Below are positions 7,728 through 17,321 of a stretch of 64,000 nt of DNA, piece by piece (position 1 is the stretch's first letter; each line of letters opens with the position of its first letter). Source of the DNA: Sphingobium amiense (lineage in GTDB: Bacteria; Pseudomonadota; Alphaproteobacteria; Sphingomonadales; Sphingomonadaceae); NCBI RefSeq assembly GCF_003967075.1, contig NZ_AP018664.1:806001-870000 (forward strand). Reading direction: 5' to 3'. The position numbers were made by a program, and so were the translations under genes. The notes below the pieces were generated by a model that saw nothing but the letters and a program-made list of their open reading frames with translations, was not told the DNA's origin and searched no databases.

Positions 7728-8639
7728 GTGCGCTTCTCCATCATCCCTTTGTTCGCGGGAAAGCCGTCTCATCCCTCCGTCCCGCTCGGTCGCAGGCCGG
7801 CCGGGGCGCGCAGCGAAGGTCAAGGGCGGCCGCACGCCGGCGCAGCGCGCGCACCCTTGAGCGTAGCGAGCACGCTGGCAGGCTGGCGGCGGAGTGGAGT
7901 CGGATCGGCAGTGGCGTTGGCCGTCGCGCTGCTGTCCGGCGGCGCTGCGCCGGTCGCGGCGACGGCGCAGGATTTACCGGCCGCGCGATCGGCGGCGGCT
8001 CATCCCTATGCCGGTCCTGTCGCCGACGCCGCGCGGCGGTTCGGCATCCCCGAGGCATGGATATGGGCGGTGATGCGCGTCGAGAGCGGCGGCAACGCGC
8101 GCGCCGTCTCGCGCGCGGGTGCGATGGGATTGATGCAGATCATGCCCGCGACCTGGGCCGATCTTCGCGCGCGATATGGCCTCGGCGCTGACCCGTTCGA
8201 CGTGCGCGACAACATCATGGCGGGCGCGGCCTATCTGCGCGCGATGCACGACCGCTACGGCAACGCGAGCGCGATGCTGGCGGCCTATAATGCCGGGCCG
8301 GGCCGCTACGACGATTACCTGTCGTGCGGCCGTCCGCTGCCGCCCGAGACGGTCGGCTACCTAGCTCAGCTCAGCGCCGTTGTCGGCACATCGGGCGCTG
8401 CGGAGGTGGCGGGGAGCGCACCGCCTGATCCGTTCGCCTGGCGCCGCGCCGCGCTGTTCGTCCGCACCGCGAGCAACCCGTCCGAAGCCGTTTCCGTGCA
8501 GTCAGATGGCGAGGAGCCCGCGTCGGAGCTGCTAGCCGATGGGCCGACATCCGGTGACGTTCGCTCCGCAGCTTCGCCTTCGAACGAGCCGGGGGACACG
8601 CTGTTCGTGCCCCGCGCCCGCGCGGGCCGACCGCAATGA
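7728..8639 (+). CDS. Conjugation-associated lytic transglycosylase (SLT family)
   Basis: A 303-residue exported peptidoglycan-cleaving enzyme, expected to open the wall for assembly of the mating channel. Seen: a hydrophobic segment near residues 52-80 (VGSAVALAVALLSGGAAPVAA) acting as signal or anchor; catalytic Glu119 in VMRVESGG; the GAMGLMQIMPATW motif; and the AMLAAYNAGPGRYDDYL motif. The C-terminal 80 residues are low-complexity. The GTG start at 7728 lies 2 nt past the DUF736 stop; the N-terminal 50 residues are poorly conserved in type, so a later start is possible. Confidence 0.85.
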   Translation: MRFSIIPLFAGKPSHPSVPLGRRPAGARSEGQGRPHAGAARAPLSVASTLAGWRRSGVGSAVALAVALLSGGAAPVAATAQDLPAARSAAAHPYAGPVADAARRFGIPEAWIWAVMRVESGGNARAVSRAGAMGLMQIMPATWADLRARYGLGADPFDVRDNIMAGAAYLRAMHDRYGNASAMLAAYNAGPGRYDDYLSCGRPLPPETVGYLAQLSAVVGTSGAAEVAGSAPPDPFAWRRAALFVRTASNPSEAVSVQSDGEEPASELLADGPTSGDVRSAASPSNEPGDTLFVPRARAGRPQ

Positions 8640-8877
8640 TTTGCGCGCTATCCCCATCATCCGTCCCGAGCAGGAAAGTGGCTGGGGAGGGAGAAAACGG
8701 CAGGGATAGACGAGGGCAAGATATAAGCAGCGCCCCGTTCAGCCGAAAAACCCAGGCTTTTCCGTGGCTTCACGCGGGGGCGTCGGTCGGCGCGCGTGCC
8801 GCGCGGAAGGGAAAAGTCAACAGATTCAACGCCTCGAATGGCACCGCAGGCGGTTTTCGGCCGAAAGCGAGCCGGCC
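8640..8877 (+). other. Candidate origin-of-transfer region upstream of the relaxase
   Basis: 238 bp with no gene between the transglycosylase and the relaxase, the common position of oriT. At 8721-8736 the sequence ATATAAGCAGCGCCCC loosely resembles the TAAGTGCGCCC type of nic core known from Q-type mobilisation plasmids. I could not find a clean adjacent inverted repeat. Position is the main evidence; the nic match is weak. Confidence 0.3.
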
Positions 8878-10638
8878 GTGAGCGAGGACAGCGAGTTCCG
8901 CGTCCGGCCCGGCAAGGCCAAGCGCAGCAAGGCGCAGGGGCGCAATGCGCGCGGCCTGGTCGCCGAGGTGCTCCGCGTCGCCGCGATCCACAGCGGCGGC
9001 CGGCGCGGCGGCGCCAGCGGCGCGCGTCGGGGAGCGCAATCGACCTTCGGCCGGGGACGCACCGCCTTTGCCTGCAGCCGCCTGTTCGGCTCGGGCCGGC
9101 GCGTCATGGTCAAGATGCTGCCCGTGACCACGCGCAGCCGGGGCGGCCGGCGCTCGGCGCCGCTGTCCGCGCACGTCGCTTATTTGAAGCGCGAGGGCGT
9201 CACTCGCGACGGCTCGCCGACGCGCATGTTCGATGCGGCCGGCGACAACGCCGACGAACGCGGTTTCACCGAGCGGTGCAAGGATGACCGGCACCATTTC
9301 CGGGTCATCGTGTCGCCCGAGGACGCCGCCGACCTGACCGACCTGCGCGAATACACGCGCGACCTCATGCGACAGATGGAAGCCGACCTGGGCACGCGGC
9401 TCGATTGGGTCGCGGTTGATCACTGGAACACCGACAATCCGCACGTCCATCTGCTCGTGCGCGGCGTTACCGATCAGGGTGCCGATCTCGTTATCTCCCG
9501 CGACTACATCAGCCACAATCTCCGCTCGCGCGCGCAAGACCTGGCTTTCGCCGAGCTTGGACCGAAACCCGACCATGAAGTCCAGCGTGTGCTCGACCGC
9601 GAGGTAACGGCGGAGCGCTGGACCCGGCTCGATACCGAGATCCAGCGCGCTGCCGATGAGCTGGGCGTTATCGACCTGCGGCCCGAGCGGCTCGGCCCGG
9701 ACGACCCGCGCCTTCGCCGGTTGATGGTCGGGCGGTTGCAGCATCTGGAAACGATGGGGCTCGCGGCCGAAGGCGATACCGGCCAATGGGCGGTGGCGGA
9801 GGGCGCGGCGGTCAAGCTGCGCGAGCTGGGCGCGCGCGGCGACATCATCCGCACGATCGGCGCGGCGCTCCGTGAGCGCGGTCAGGACCGGCCGCTCGAC
9901 AGCTACGCCGTCATCAGCGGCGCGCCCGAGAAGCCGATCGCCGGTAGGCTGATCGACAAGGGATTGCACGACGAGCTGACCGGCACGGCCTATGCCGTGA
10001 TCGACGGCACGGATGGCCGCACCCATCATGTCCGGCTGCCCGGCATCGAGGCGCTGGAACATAGCCCCAAGCTCGGCGGGATCGTCGAGCTGCGCGCGAT
10101 CGGGCGGGTTGGCGAGGAGAAACCGACGCTGGTGCTCGCCACGCGCTCCGACTTCGACCTTGCCGCACAGATCAAGGCGCCCGGCGCGACCTGGCTCGAC
10201 CATCGCCTGATCGAGCGCGGCGCTGGTGTCGCGGACGGCGGATTCGGCGCGGAGGTGCGCCGGGCGATGGACGCCCGCACCGACCATCTCGTCCGCGAGG
10301 GACTGGCCCGTCGCTACGGCGAGCGCACGGTGTTCGAGCGCGGATTGATCGACACGCTGCGCAAGCGCGAGCTGGATTCCGTCGGCGCGAAGATCGCGGG
10401 CGAGACCGGGCTTGCCTATCGCCCCGCCTCGTCCGGCGAAAAGGTGGCCGGCGTCGTGCGCCAGCGCCTCGCGCTCGCGTCCGGCCGTTTCGCCATGATC
10501 GACGATGGCCTCGGGTTCCGCCTCGTCCCTTGGGCCAGCACCCTCGAACAGCAGCTCGGCCGTCAGGTGTCCGGCATCGTCCGCGCCGGCGGCGGGATCG
10601 ACTGGACGCTTGGCCGCAAGCGCGGCCTCGGCATCTGA
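8878..10638 (+). CDS. Conjugative relaxase, DUF3363/VirD2-like
   Basis: A 586-residue relaxase. Relaxases nick oriT and lead the transferred strand through the channel. Seen: HVAYLKREGVTRDGSPTRMF at about residues 99-118; the metal-binding motif DHWNTDNPHVHLLVRG, with His182, His189 and His191; and SRDYISHNLRSRAQDLAFAELG. The long C-terminal part matches the DUF3363 arrangement. I place the start at the GTG at 8878 (VSEDSEFRVRPGK) because related proteins begin with a short acidic stretch followed by FRVRPG; an in-frame ATG at 8764 would add 38 basic residues of poor quality. The coupling protein gene starts 15 nt downstream. Confidence 0.85.
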   Translation: MSEDSEFRVRPGKAKRSKAQGRNARGLVAEVLRVAAIHSGGRRGGASGARRGAQSTFGRGRTAFACSRLFGSGRRVMVKMLPVTTRSRGGRRSAPLSAHVAYLKREGVTRDGSPTRMFDAAGDNADERGFTERCKDDRHHFRVIVSPEDAADLTDLREYTRDLMRQMEADLGTRLDWVAVDHWNTDNPHVHLLVRGVTDQGADLVISRDYISHNLRSRAQDLAFAELGPKPDHEVQRVLDREVTAERWTRLDTEIQRAADELGVIDLRPERLGPDDPRLRRLMVGRLQHLETMGLAAEGDTGQWAVAEGAAVKLRELGARGDIIRTIGAALRERGQDRPLDSYAVISGAPEKPIAGRLIDKGLHDELTGTAYAVIDGTDGRTHHVRLPGIEALEHSPKLGGIVELRAIGRVGEEKPTLVLATRSDFDLAAQIKAPGATWLDHRLIERGAGVADGGFGAEVRRAMDARTDHLVREGLARRYGERTVFERGLIDTLRKRELDSVGAKIAGETGLAYRPASSGEKVAGVVRQRLALASGRFAMIDDGLGFRLVPWASTLEQQLGRQVSGIVRAGGGIDWTLGRKRGLGI

Positions 10639-10653
10639 CTTAGGAGAGAAGGT

Positions 10654-12627
10654 ATGTCTGCGACCAAGATTTTATGGGGCCAGATCATCATCGTGTTCCT
10701 GATCGTGCTCGCCGGCATATGGGGCGCGACGCAGTGGACCGCCGCCGCTCTGGCCTACCAGCCTGAGCTGGGGCCGCCCTGGTTCGTGACTTTCGGCTGG
10801 CGCATCTATCCGCCCCCGGCATTTTTCTGGTGGTGGTTCTCGTTCGACGCCTATGCGCCCGACATCTTTAAGACCGGCGCGTTCATCGCTGCGTCGGGCG
10901 GGTTCGTGTCGATCGCCGTCGCCATCGGCATGTCGGTTTGGCGCGCACGCGAGTTGAAGAATGCCGAGACCTACGGTTCGGCGCGCTGGGCGAGCGAGCG
11001 GGAGGTGCGCGCGGCCGGGCTACTTGGACCGAACGGCGTGTTGCTCGGCAAGTTCGCCCGCAATTATCTCCGTCACGACGGCCCCGAGCATGTGCTGTGC
11101 TTCGCCCCGACCCGCAGCGGCAAGGGCGTCGGTTTGGTGGTGCCATCGCTGCTGACTTGGCCGGCCTCGGCGATCGTCCACGACATCAAGGGCGAGAACT
11201 GGACACTGACCGCCGGCTTCCGCGCGCGGCATGGCCGCGTCCTGTTGTTCGATCCGACCAACGCGGCGTCGGCCGCCTACAACCCGCTACTGGAGGTGCG
11301 GCGCGGCCAATGGGAGGTGCGCGACGTGCAGAATGTCGCCGACGTGCTGGTCGATCCCGAAGGTTCATTGGAGCGCCGGAACCACTGGGAGAAGACGAGC
11401 CACAGCTTGCTGGTCGGCGCGATCCTCCACGTCCTCTATGCCGAAGCGGACAAGACCTTGGCCGGAGTTGCCGGTTTCCTCTCAGACCCGGCGCGCACGA
11501 TCGAGCAGACACTGGCCGCAATGATGGCGACGCCACACCTCGGCGAAGCCGGCGTGCATCCTGTCGTCGCCAGCGCCGCTCGCGAGTTGCTGAACAAGTC
11601 TGACAATGAGCGATCGGGCGTGCTCAGCACCGCCATGTCGTTTCTCGGTCTGTATCGCGATCCCGTCGTCGCGCAGGTTACGCGCGCTTGTCATTGGCGC
11701 ATATCGGATCTGGTCGAGGGCGATCGACCGGCGACGCTCTACCTCGTCGTGCCTCCATCGGACATCTCGCGCACCAAGCCGCTGATCCGCCTCATTCTCA
11801 ACCAGATCGGGCGCCGGCTGACCGAGGAACTGACCCCGAAGGGAAACCGCCATCGCGTGCTGTTGATGCTCGATGAGTTCCCCGCGCTCGGTCGGCTCGA
11901 CTTCTTCGAGTCCGCTTTGGCGTTCATGGCAGGCTACGGGCTCAAGGCGTTCCTGATCGCGCAGTCGCTCAACCAGATCGAGAAGGCTTACGGACCGAAC
12001 AACGCGATCCTCGACAACTGCCATGTCCGCGTGAGCTTCGCCACCAACGACGAGCGGACCGCCAAGCGGGTGTCCGATGCGCTCGGCACGGCGACCGAGA
12101 TGCGCGCGATGAAGAACTATGCTGGGCATCGCCTGTCGCCGTGGCTGGGGCATTTGATGGTATCGCGCTCCGAGACCGCCCGCCAGCTTCTCACCCCCGG
12201 CGAAGTGATGCAGCTCCCGCCCGACGATGAGATCGTGATGGTGGCGGGCATCCATCCGATCCGCGCGAAGAAGGCGCGCTACTTTCAGGACGGGCGCCTG
12301 TCCGGGCGGATCATGGCGGCGCCGGCGACCGCGGCCGCCACGATCCGTCCCGACGATTGGACCGGGCGGCAGGCAGCCGCCGATCCAAAGCAGGTCGCGC
12401 GGATTGTCCGCGATGCGGAAGACGCGGCCAATGGCGGTCTGCGCCGAGAGCCCGAACTTCCCGAGCATGTCGCCATCGCGCCCGAAACGGCAGCACCGCC
12501 AGCCCAGGAGTTTGCGATCGTCGACGACGAACAGGACGACGCGGCCCGGCAGGCGGCCGTGCGTCGCCGGATGCAGGGCATTGCGCGTCGGGTGTCGCTC
12601 GATCCCGGCGACGGCATCGAATTGTAG
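10654..12627 (+). CDS. traG: TraG/VirD4-type coupling protein
   Basis: A 657-residue inner-membrane ATPase that links the relaxosome to the type IV secretion channel. Seen: two N-terminal TM segments (about residues 9-28 and 75-96), Walker A APTRSGKGVG at 151-160, Walker B VLLMLDEFPALG, and the FLIAQSLNQIEKAYG motif. The final 110 residues are a variable tail. AGGAGAGAAGG precedes the ATG. The gene follows the relaxase and precedes a ribbon-helix-helix gene, the usual order in sphingomonad ICEs. Confidence 0.93.
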   Translation: MSATKILWGQIIIVFLIVLAGIWGATQWTAAALAYQPELGPPWFVTFGWRIYPPPAFFWWWFSFDAYAPDIFKTGAFIAASGGFVSIAVAIGMSVWRARELKNAETYGSARWASEREVRAAGLLGPNGVLLGKFARNYLRHDGPEHVLCFAPTRSGKGVGLVVPSLLTWPASAIVHDIKGENWTLTAGFRARHGRVLLFDPTNAASAAYNPLLEVRRGQWEVRDVQNVADVLVDPEGSLERRNHWEKTSHSLLVGAILHVLYAEADKTLAGVAGFLSDPARTIEQTLAAMMATPHLGEAGVHPVVASAARELLNKSDNERSGVLSTAMSFLGLYRDPVVAQVTRACHWRISDLVEGDRPATLYLVVPPSDISRTKPLIRLILNQIGRRLTEELTPKGNRHRVLLMLDEFPALGRLDFFESALAFMAGYGLKAFLIAQSLNQIEKAYGPNNAILDNCHVRVSFATNDERTAKRVSDALGTATEMRAMKNYAGHRLSPWLGHLMVSRSETARQLLTPGEVMQLPPDDEIVMVAGIHPIRAKKARYFQDGRLSGRIMAAPATAAATIRPDDWTGRQAAADPKQVARIVRDAEDAANGGLRREPELPEHVAIAPETAAPPAQEFAIVDDEQDDAARQAAVRRRMQGIARRVSLDPGDGIEL

Positions 12628-12636
12628 GAGGTCGCC

Positions 12637-13065
12637 ATGCGGACCCGGCTCAACGTCTACTTCCCGCCCGCGCTCGCCAAGCAAGTTGATGAGCTGGCGA
12701 TCCGGCGGCGCATATCACGCTCGGCGATCGTGGAGGCCGCTGTAGCGTCCTACCTGTCGCCGGACGGCGCTGACCGGATGGAGGCCGCGTTCGCGCGTAG
12801 GCTCGATCGCCTGTCGCGACAGGTGCAGCGGTTGGAGCGCAACACGGGACTGAGCACCGAGGCACTGAGCCTGTTCGTCCGGTTCTGGCTGTCCGTGACC
12901 CCGCCGCTGCCCGACGAAGATCAGGCAGCGGCGCAGGTGAAAGGTCGTAAGCGCTACGAGGGTTTCGTCGAGACGCTTGGCCGCCGCTTCGCCAGCGGCA
13001 AGACCCTCATGGACGAGATACCGGAGGATGTCTGGCCGCGGTCAACATCGTCCGAGTCGGAGTAG
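12637..13065 (+). CDS. Ribbon-helix-helix (CopG-like) protein
   Basis: A 142-residue protein with an N-terminal ribbon-helix-helix fold: RTRLNVYFPPALAKQVDELAIRRRISRSAIVEAAVASYL. A central amphipathic helix (RRLDRLSRQVQRLERN) may form a coiled coil, and there is a hydrophobic helix (LSLFVRFWLSV). Proteins of this type next to traG are relaxosome accessory or autoregulatory DNA-binding proteins. It starts 9 nt after traG with GGAGG upstream, so co-transcription is likely. The 170-bp gap after it (13066-13235) contains no gene. Confidence 0.8.
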   Translation: MRTRLNVYFPPALAKQVDELAIRRRISRSAIVEAAVASYLSPDGADRMEAAFARRLDRLSRQVQRLERNTGLSTEALSLFVRFWLSVTPPLPDEDQAAAQVKGRKRYEGFVETLGRRFASGKTLMDEIPEDVWPRSTSSESE

Positions 13066-13238
13066 CAGAAGCGCGCCGACCTTGATGTGGTCTGCAAGCC
13101 ACTTCGCCCCCGGCACCGTATCTACCGCCCCCTCTACTACGCCGATAACTAGCTGTTGCGACGCGAGCATTGCTGCGTCTCTTGATGTGCCCCTGACGCC
13201 GGGCGGCGGTTCGCCCGGCCCAATCGAGGGGCCAGTTG

Positions 13239-14225
13239 TTGACCGTTCATCCGATCCGATCCGAGGCTAAATCACGCGGCGCAAGGATGCTGCGCACCGC
13301 GCTCGGGCCGTCGATCGCAGCCTGGCTCGACGACCCTGCCGTCATTGAAGTCATGCTCAACCCGGACGGCCGGCTTTGGCTCGATCGGCTCGGCGAGGGG
13401 ATTAGCGATACCGGCGAGATGCTGTCCGCCGCTGACGGCGAACGCATCGTCCGGTTGGTCGCGCACCATGTCGGTGTCGAGGTTCATGCTCGCAGCCCCC
13501 GCGTCTCTGCCGAGTTGCCGGAAGGCGGCGAACGGTTCGAGGGATTGCTGCCACCCGTCGTCGCGGCGCCCGCCTTCGCGATCCGCAAGCCCGCCGTCGC
13601 CGTGTTCACGCTCGACGACTATGCGGCGGCGGGCATCATGTCGGCAGTCGAGGCCGAGGCGTTGCGCCACGGCGTCGAGAGCCGCGCCAACATCCTCGTC
13701 GCGGGCGGCACCGGCGCGGGCAAAACCACGCTGGTCAACGCGCTGCTCGCCGAGGTGGCGAAGACCACCGATCGCATCGTCCTGATCGAAGACACGCGCG
13801 AGCTGCAATGCGCCGCGCCTAACCTCGTCGCCATGCGGACCAAGGACGGCGTGGTGTCCCTCGCCGAGCTGGTCCGCTCATCGCTGCGCCTGCGCCCCGA
13901 CCGCATCCCCATCGGCGAGGTGCGCGGCGCCGAGGCGCTCGATCTCATCAAAGCCTGGGGCACCGGCCATCCCGGCGGGGTCGGCACGATCCACGCCGGC
14001 ACCGCGCTCGGGGCGCTCCGCCGCATGGAGCAGCTCATCCATGAGGCGGTCGTCACGGTCCCGCGCGCGCTGATCGCCGAGACGATCGACCTGATCGCCG
14101 TGCTGGTCCGCGACACGCACGGACGCCGCCTGACCGAGCTGGCCCGCGTCGAAGGGCTCGACCCTGCCACCGGCGACTATCGCCTCGCACCCCTCACCAA
14201 CCACCAAGCCGGAGACCTGCCATGA
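13239..14225 (+). CDS. trbB: TrbB, VirB11-like transfer ATPase
   Basis: A 328-residue cytoplasmic hexameric ATPase that powers pilus assembly and substrate transfer. Seen: an N-terminal domain with [18 protein letters not shown], Walker [10 protein letters not shown] at about residues 154-162, an Asp box LIEDTRELQ, Walker B-like [12 protein letters not shown], and the His box [11 protein letters not shown]. Two adjacent TTG codons (13236, 13239) are candidate starts; 13239 has 7 nt to GAGGGG and is preferred. The next ATG (13287) would remove the conserved N-terminus only partly. It is the first gene of the trb operon and overlaps trbC by 4 bp. Confidence 0.92.
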   Translation: MTVHPIRSEAKSRGARMLRTALGPSIAAWLDDPAVIEVMLNPDGRLWLDRLGEGISDTGEMLSAADGERIVRLVAHHVGVEVHARSPRVSAELPEGGERFEGLLPPVVAAPAFAIRKPAVAVFTLDDYAAAGIMSAVEAEALRHGVESRANILVAGGTGAGKTTLVNALLAEVAKTTDRIVLIEDTRELQCAAPNLVAMRTKDGVVSLAELVRSSLRLRPDRIPIGEVRGAEALDLIKAWGTGHPGGVGTIHAGTALGALRRMEQLIHEAVVTVPRALIAETIDLIAVLVRDTHGRRLTELARVEGLDPATGDYRLAPLTNHQAGDLP

Positions 14226-14557
14226 TCCATGCCCTTCGGCATGGCGCACGCCGCGCCATGCTTACTGCCACCGCCAGCGTGATCGCGCTGACCTTCGCCG
14301 CCCCGGCCTACGCCGGCGGCTCGTCGATGCCGTGGGAAGCGCCGCTTCAGTCGATCCTCGAAAGCATCGAGGGGCCGGTCGCGAAAATCATCGCCGTCAT
14401 CATCATTATCGTGACCGGCCTGACGCTGGCATTCGGCGACACGTCGGGCGGCTCGCGCCGGCTGATCCAGATTGTGTTCGGCCTGTCGATCGCATTCGCG
14501 GCCAGCTCGTTCTTCCTCAGCTTCTTCTCGTTCGGCGGCGGGGCGCTGATCGGATGA
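14222..14557 (+). CDS. trbC: TrbC, major conjugative pilin
   Basis: A 111-residue VirB2-like prepilin. Seen: a long signal peptide ending near AYAGG (residues 30-33) and two hydrophobic helices (AKIIAVIIIIVTGLTLAFG and LIQIVFGLSIAFAASSFFLSFFS) separated by a short polar loop. In RP4-type systems TrbC is cut and cyclised by TraF, encoded here at 6807. ATGA overlaps with trbB upstream and trbD downstream suggest coupled translation. Confidence 0.9.
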   Translation: MIHALRHGARRAMLTATASVIALTFAAPAYAGGSSMPWEAPLQSILESIEGPVAKIIAVIIIIVTGLTLAFGDTSGGSRRLIQIVFGLSIAFAASSFFLSFFSFGGGALIG

Positions 14558-14835
14558 ATGGCGCGGCCGATCATAGCGACCCGATCGCGGGCTATCTCGC
14601 CCCTGTTCACCGGGCGCTGACCGAGCAGATCTTGCTCGGCGGCGCCCCGCGCTCGCTCGCCATCGTCAACGGGACGCTGGCGGGCGCGATCGGCCTCGGC
14701 CTGCGCCTGTGGATCGCCGGCCTGGTGATCTGGGCGATCGGCCACGGGCTGTCCGTCTGGGCCGCACGCCGCGACCCGCAATTCGTGGACGTGGCACGGC
14801 GCCATCTCCGCTACCCGACATGGATGCAGCCATGA
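14554..14835 (+). CDS. trbD: TrbD, VirB3-like channel protein
   Basis: A 93-residue inner-membrane protein of the VirB3/TrbD family. Seen: APVHRALTEQILLGGAPRSLAIVNGTLAG, then a hydrophobic span (GAIGLGLRLWIAGLVIWAIGHGLSVW) and the C-terminal DPQFVDVARRHLRYP motif. The start overlaps trbC and its stop overlaps trbE, both as ATGA. It works next to the TrbE ATPase in pilin handling. Confidence 0.9.
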   Translation: MNGAADHSDPIAGYLAPVHRALTEQILLGGAPRSLAIVNGTLAGAIGLGLRLWIAGLVIWAIGHGLSVWAARRDPQFVDVARRHLRYPTWMQP

Positions 14836-17321
14836 TGAGCTTGCGCGAATATCGCAGCAAAGCTGCGAACCTGCCCGACTTCCTGCCTTGGGCGGCTTTG
14901 GTCAGCGAAGGCGTCGTTCTCAACAAGGACGGGTCGTTCCAGCGCACCGCCCGGTTCCGTGGTCCCGATCTCGACAGCGCGCCGCCGGCCGAGCTGGTGG
15001 CGACGACCGCGCGGTTGAACAGTTCGCTGCGTCGGCTCGGCTCCGGCTGGGCGATCTTCGTCGAGGCGCAGCGCACGCCCGCGCTCGACTATCCGGATTC
15101 CGACTTCCCCGATCCGGTCTCGTCGCTAGTTGAATTGGAGCGGCGCGAACAGTTCCGTGAGGAAGGCGCGCACTTCGAGAGCCGCTACTTCCTGACGCTG
15201 TTGTGGATGCCACCGGCCGAGGAAGCCGCGCGCGCCGAAAGTTGGCTCTACGAGGGCCGGGCCACGACCGGCGTCGATCCGTGGGAACTGCTCAAGGGCT
15301 TTACCGATCGCAGCGACCGCGTGCTCAATCTGGTCGAGGGCTTCGTGCCCGAGGTCCGCTGGCTCGATGACGCCGAGACGCTGACCTACCTGCACAGCAC
15401 GGTCTCGACCCGCCGCCAGCGCGTGCGCGTGCCGGAAACGCCGATGCACTTGGACGCGCTGCTTGCCGACGAGCCGCTGACCGGCGGGCTCGAACCGAAG
15501 TTGGGCGACCATCATCTGCGCACGCTCACCATCATCGGCTTTCCGAGCGCGACCTTTCCCGGCCTGCTCGACGAGCTGAACCGGCTTGCCTTTGAATATC
15601 GCTGGGCGACGCGGGCGATCATGCTCGACAAGACCGACGCGACCAAGCTGCTGAGCCGCATCCGCCGCCAGTGGTTCGCCAAGCGCAAGAGCGTCATGGC
15701 GATCCTGAAAGAGGTGATGACCAACGAGACGTCGGTCCTGATGGACGGCGACGCATCGAACAAGGCCGCCGACGCCGACACCGCCCTGCAGGAGCTAGGC
15801 GCCGACTATGCCGGCATGGCCTACGTCACCGCCACGGTGACGGTGTGGGACCGCGATCCCGCCATCGCAGCCGAGAAGCTGCGGCTGGTCGAGAAGGTTA
15901 TCCAGGGCCGCGATTTCACCGTCATCCCCGAGGGCATGAACGCCATTGAGGCATGGCTGGGGAGTCTTCCCGGCCACACCTACGCCAATGTCCGCCAACC
16001 CCCGATTTCCACGATCAATCTCGCCCACCTGATCCCCCTGTCAGCAGTATGGGCGGGGCCGGAACGGGACGAGCATTTCGGTGCGCCCCCCTTGCTCTAC
16101 GGCAAGACCGAAGGCTCGACCCCGTTCCGGTTTTCCCTTCACGTCGGCGACGTCGGCCACACGCTGATCGTCGGCCCGACCGGCGCCGGCAAATCGGTGC
16201 TACTCGCCCTCATGGCGATGCAGTTCCGCCGCTACGAGAATGGCCAGGTATTCGCCTTCGACTTCGGCGGTAGCATTCGCGCTGCGGCGATCGGTATGGG
16301 CGGTGACTGGCAGGATCTCGGCGGGATGCTCGCCGACGAGGCCGGCGAAGGCGTGCAGCTCCAGCCGCTGGCACGGATCGACGATCCGGCCGAGCGCGCC
16401 TGGGCGGCCGAATGGCTGGCGGCGATCCTCGCGTCCGAGGGCGTCGCGGTCGATCCGCAGGCCAAGGAGCATCTGTGGTCGGCGCTCGGCTCCCTTGCCA
16501 GTGCGCCCGTGCCGGAACGCACGCTGACAGGGCTCTCGGTGCTGCTCCAGAGCCACCAGCTCAAGCAGGCGCTCGCCTCCTATTGCCTCGGCGGCCCGTG
16601 GGGCCGGCTGCTTGACGCAGAGGCCGAGCGTCTCGGCGAGGCGTCGGTCCAGGCGTTCGAGACCGAGGGCTTGGTCGGCGCCGGATCGGCCGCCGCTGTC
16701 CTGTCCTATCTGTTCCACCGGATCGAAGGCCGGTTGGACGGGTCGCCAACGCTCATCATCATCGACGAGGGCTGGCTGGTTCTCGACAGCCCGGACTTCG
16801 CCGCGCAACTCCGCGAATGGCTGAAAACGCTGCGCAAGAAGAACGCAAGCGTCGTGTTCGCCACGCAGAGCCTCGCGGACATCGAGACCAGCGACATCGC
16901 GCCGGCCATCATTGAGTCCTGCCCGACGCGCATCTTCCTTCCCAACGAACGCGCGGCCGAGCCGCAGATCGCGACCATCTACGAACGGTTCGGCCTCAAC
17001 GCCCGCCAAATCGAGATACTGAGCCGGGCGACGCCGAAGCGCGATTATTACTGCCAGTCGAGGCGCGGCAACCGGCTGTTCGAGCTGGGGCTGGGCGAGG
17101 TCGCGCTGGCCTTCGCCGCCGCGTCTTCCAAGACCGATCAGCTCCGCATCGCCGAGCTGGTCGAGACCCACGGCCGCGAGCGCTTCGCCGCCGAGTGGCT
17201 GCGCCATCGTGGCCTGGCCTGGGCGGTCGAACTTCTTCCCGAACCCCAACCCGATCCGCTGGCCGGTCGCCGGGAAGATGCCGGCCAGCTCCCCCTTGCC
17301 TTGAAGGACATGGCCCCATGA
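14832..17321 (+). CDS. trbE: TrbE, VirB4-like transfer ATPase
   Basis: An 829-residue ATPase required for pilus biogenesis. Seen: the N-terminal SLREYRSKAANLPDFLPWAALV typical of TrbE, Walker A VGPTGAGKSVLL at about residues 446-457, Walker B LIIIDEGWLVLD at about 640-651, and the FATQSLADIETSDIAPAI motif. Length is normal for the family. I use the ATG at 14832, which overlaps the trbD stop as ATGA; an in-frame ATG at 14820 is possible. Confidence 0.94.
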   Translation: MMSLREYRSKAANLPDFLPWAALVSEGVVLNKDGSFQRTARFRGPDLDSAPPAELVATTARLNSSLRRLGSGWAIFVEAQRTPALDYPDSDFPDPVSSLVELERREQFREEGAHFESRYFLTLLWMPPAEEAARAESWLYEGRATTGVDPWELLKGFTDRSDRVLNLVEGFVPEVRWLDDAETLTYLHSTVSTRRQRVRVPETPMHLDALLADEPLTGGLEPKLGDHHLRTLTIIGFPSATFPGLLDELNRLAFEYRWATRAIMLDKTDATKLLSRIRRQWFAKRKSVMAILKEVMTNETSVLMDGDASNKAADADTALQELGADYAGMAYVTATVTVWDRDPAIAAEKLRLVEKVIQGRDFTVIPEGMNAIEAWLGSLPGHTYANVRQPPISTINLAHLIPLSAVWAGPERDEHFGAPPLLYGKTEGSTPFRFSLHVGDVGHTLIVGPTGAGKSVLLALMAMQFRRYENGQVFAFDFGGSIRAAAIGMGGDWQDLGGMLADEAGEGVQLQPLARIDDPAERAWAAEWLAAILASEGVAVDPQAKEHLWSALGSLASAPVPERTLTGLSVLLQSHQLKQALASYCLGGPWGRLLDAEAERLGEASVQAFETEGLVGAGSAAAVLSYLFHRIEGRLDGSPTLIIIDEGWLVLDSPDFAAQLREWLKTLRKKNASVVFATQSLADIETSDIAPAIIESCPTRIFLPNERAAEPQIATIYERFGLNARQIEILSRATPKRDYYCQSRRGNRLFELGLGEVALAFAAASSKTDQLRIAELVETHGRERFAAEWLRHRGLAWAVELLPEPQPDPLAGRREDAGQLPLALKDMAP

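Noticed and set aside
8770..10287. A 505-codon minus-strand frame opposite the relaxase
   Set aside because: Antisense shadow of the relaxase; the product lacks any domain and the plus-strand frame has clear relaxase motifs.
11482..12684. A 400-codon minus-strand frame opposite traG
   Set aside because: Antisense to a gene with Walker A/B motifs; product is His/Arg-rich without recognisable family.
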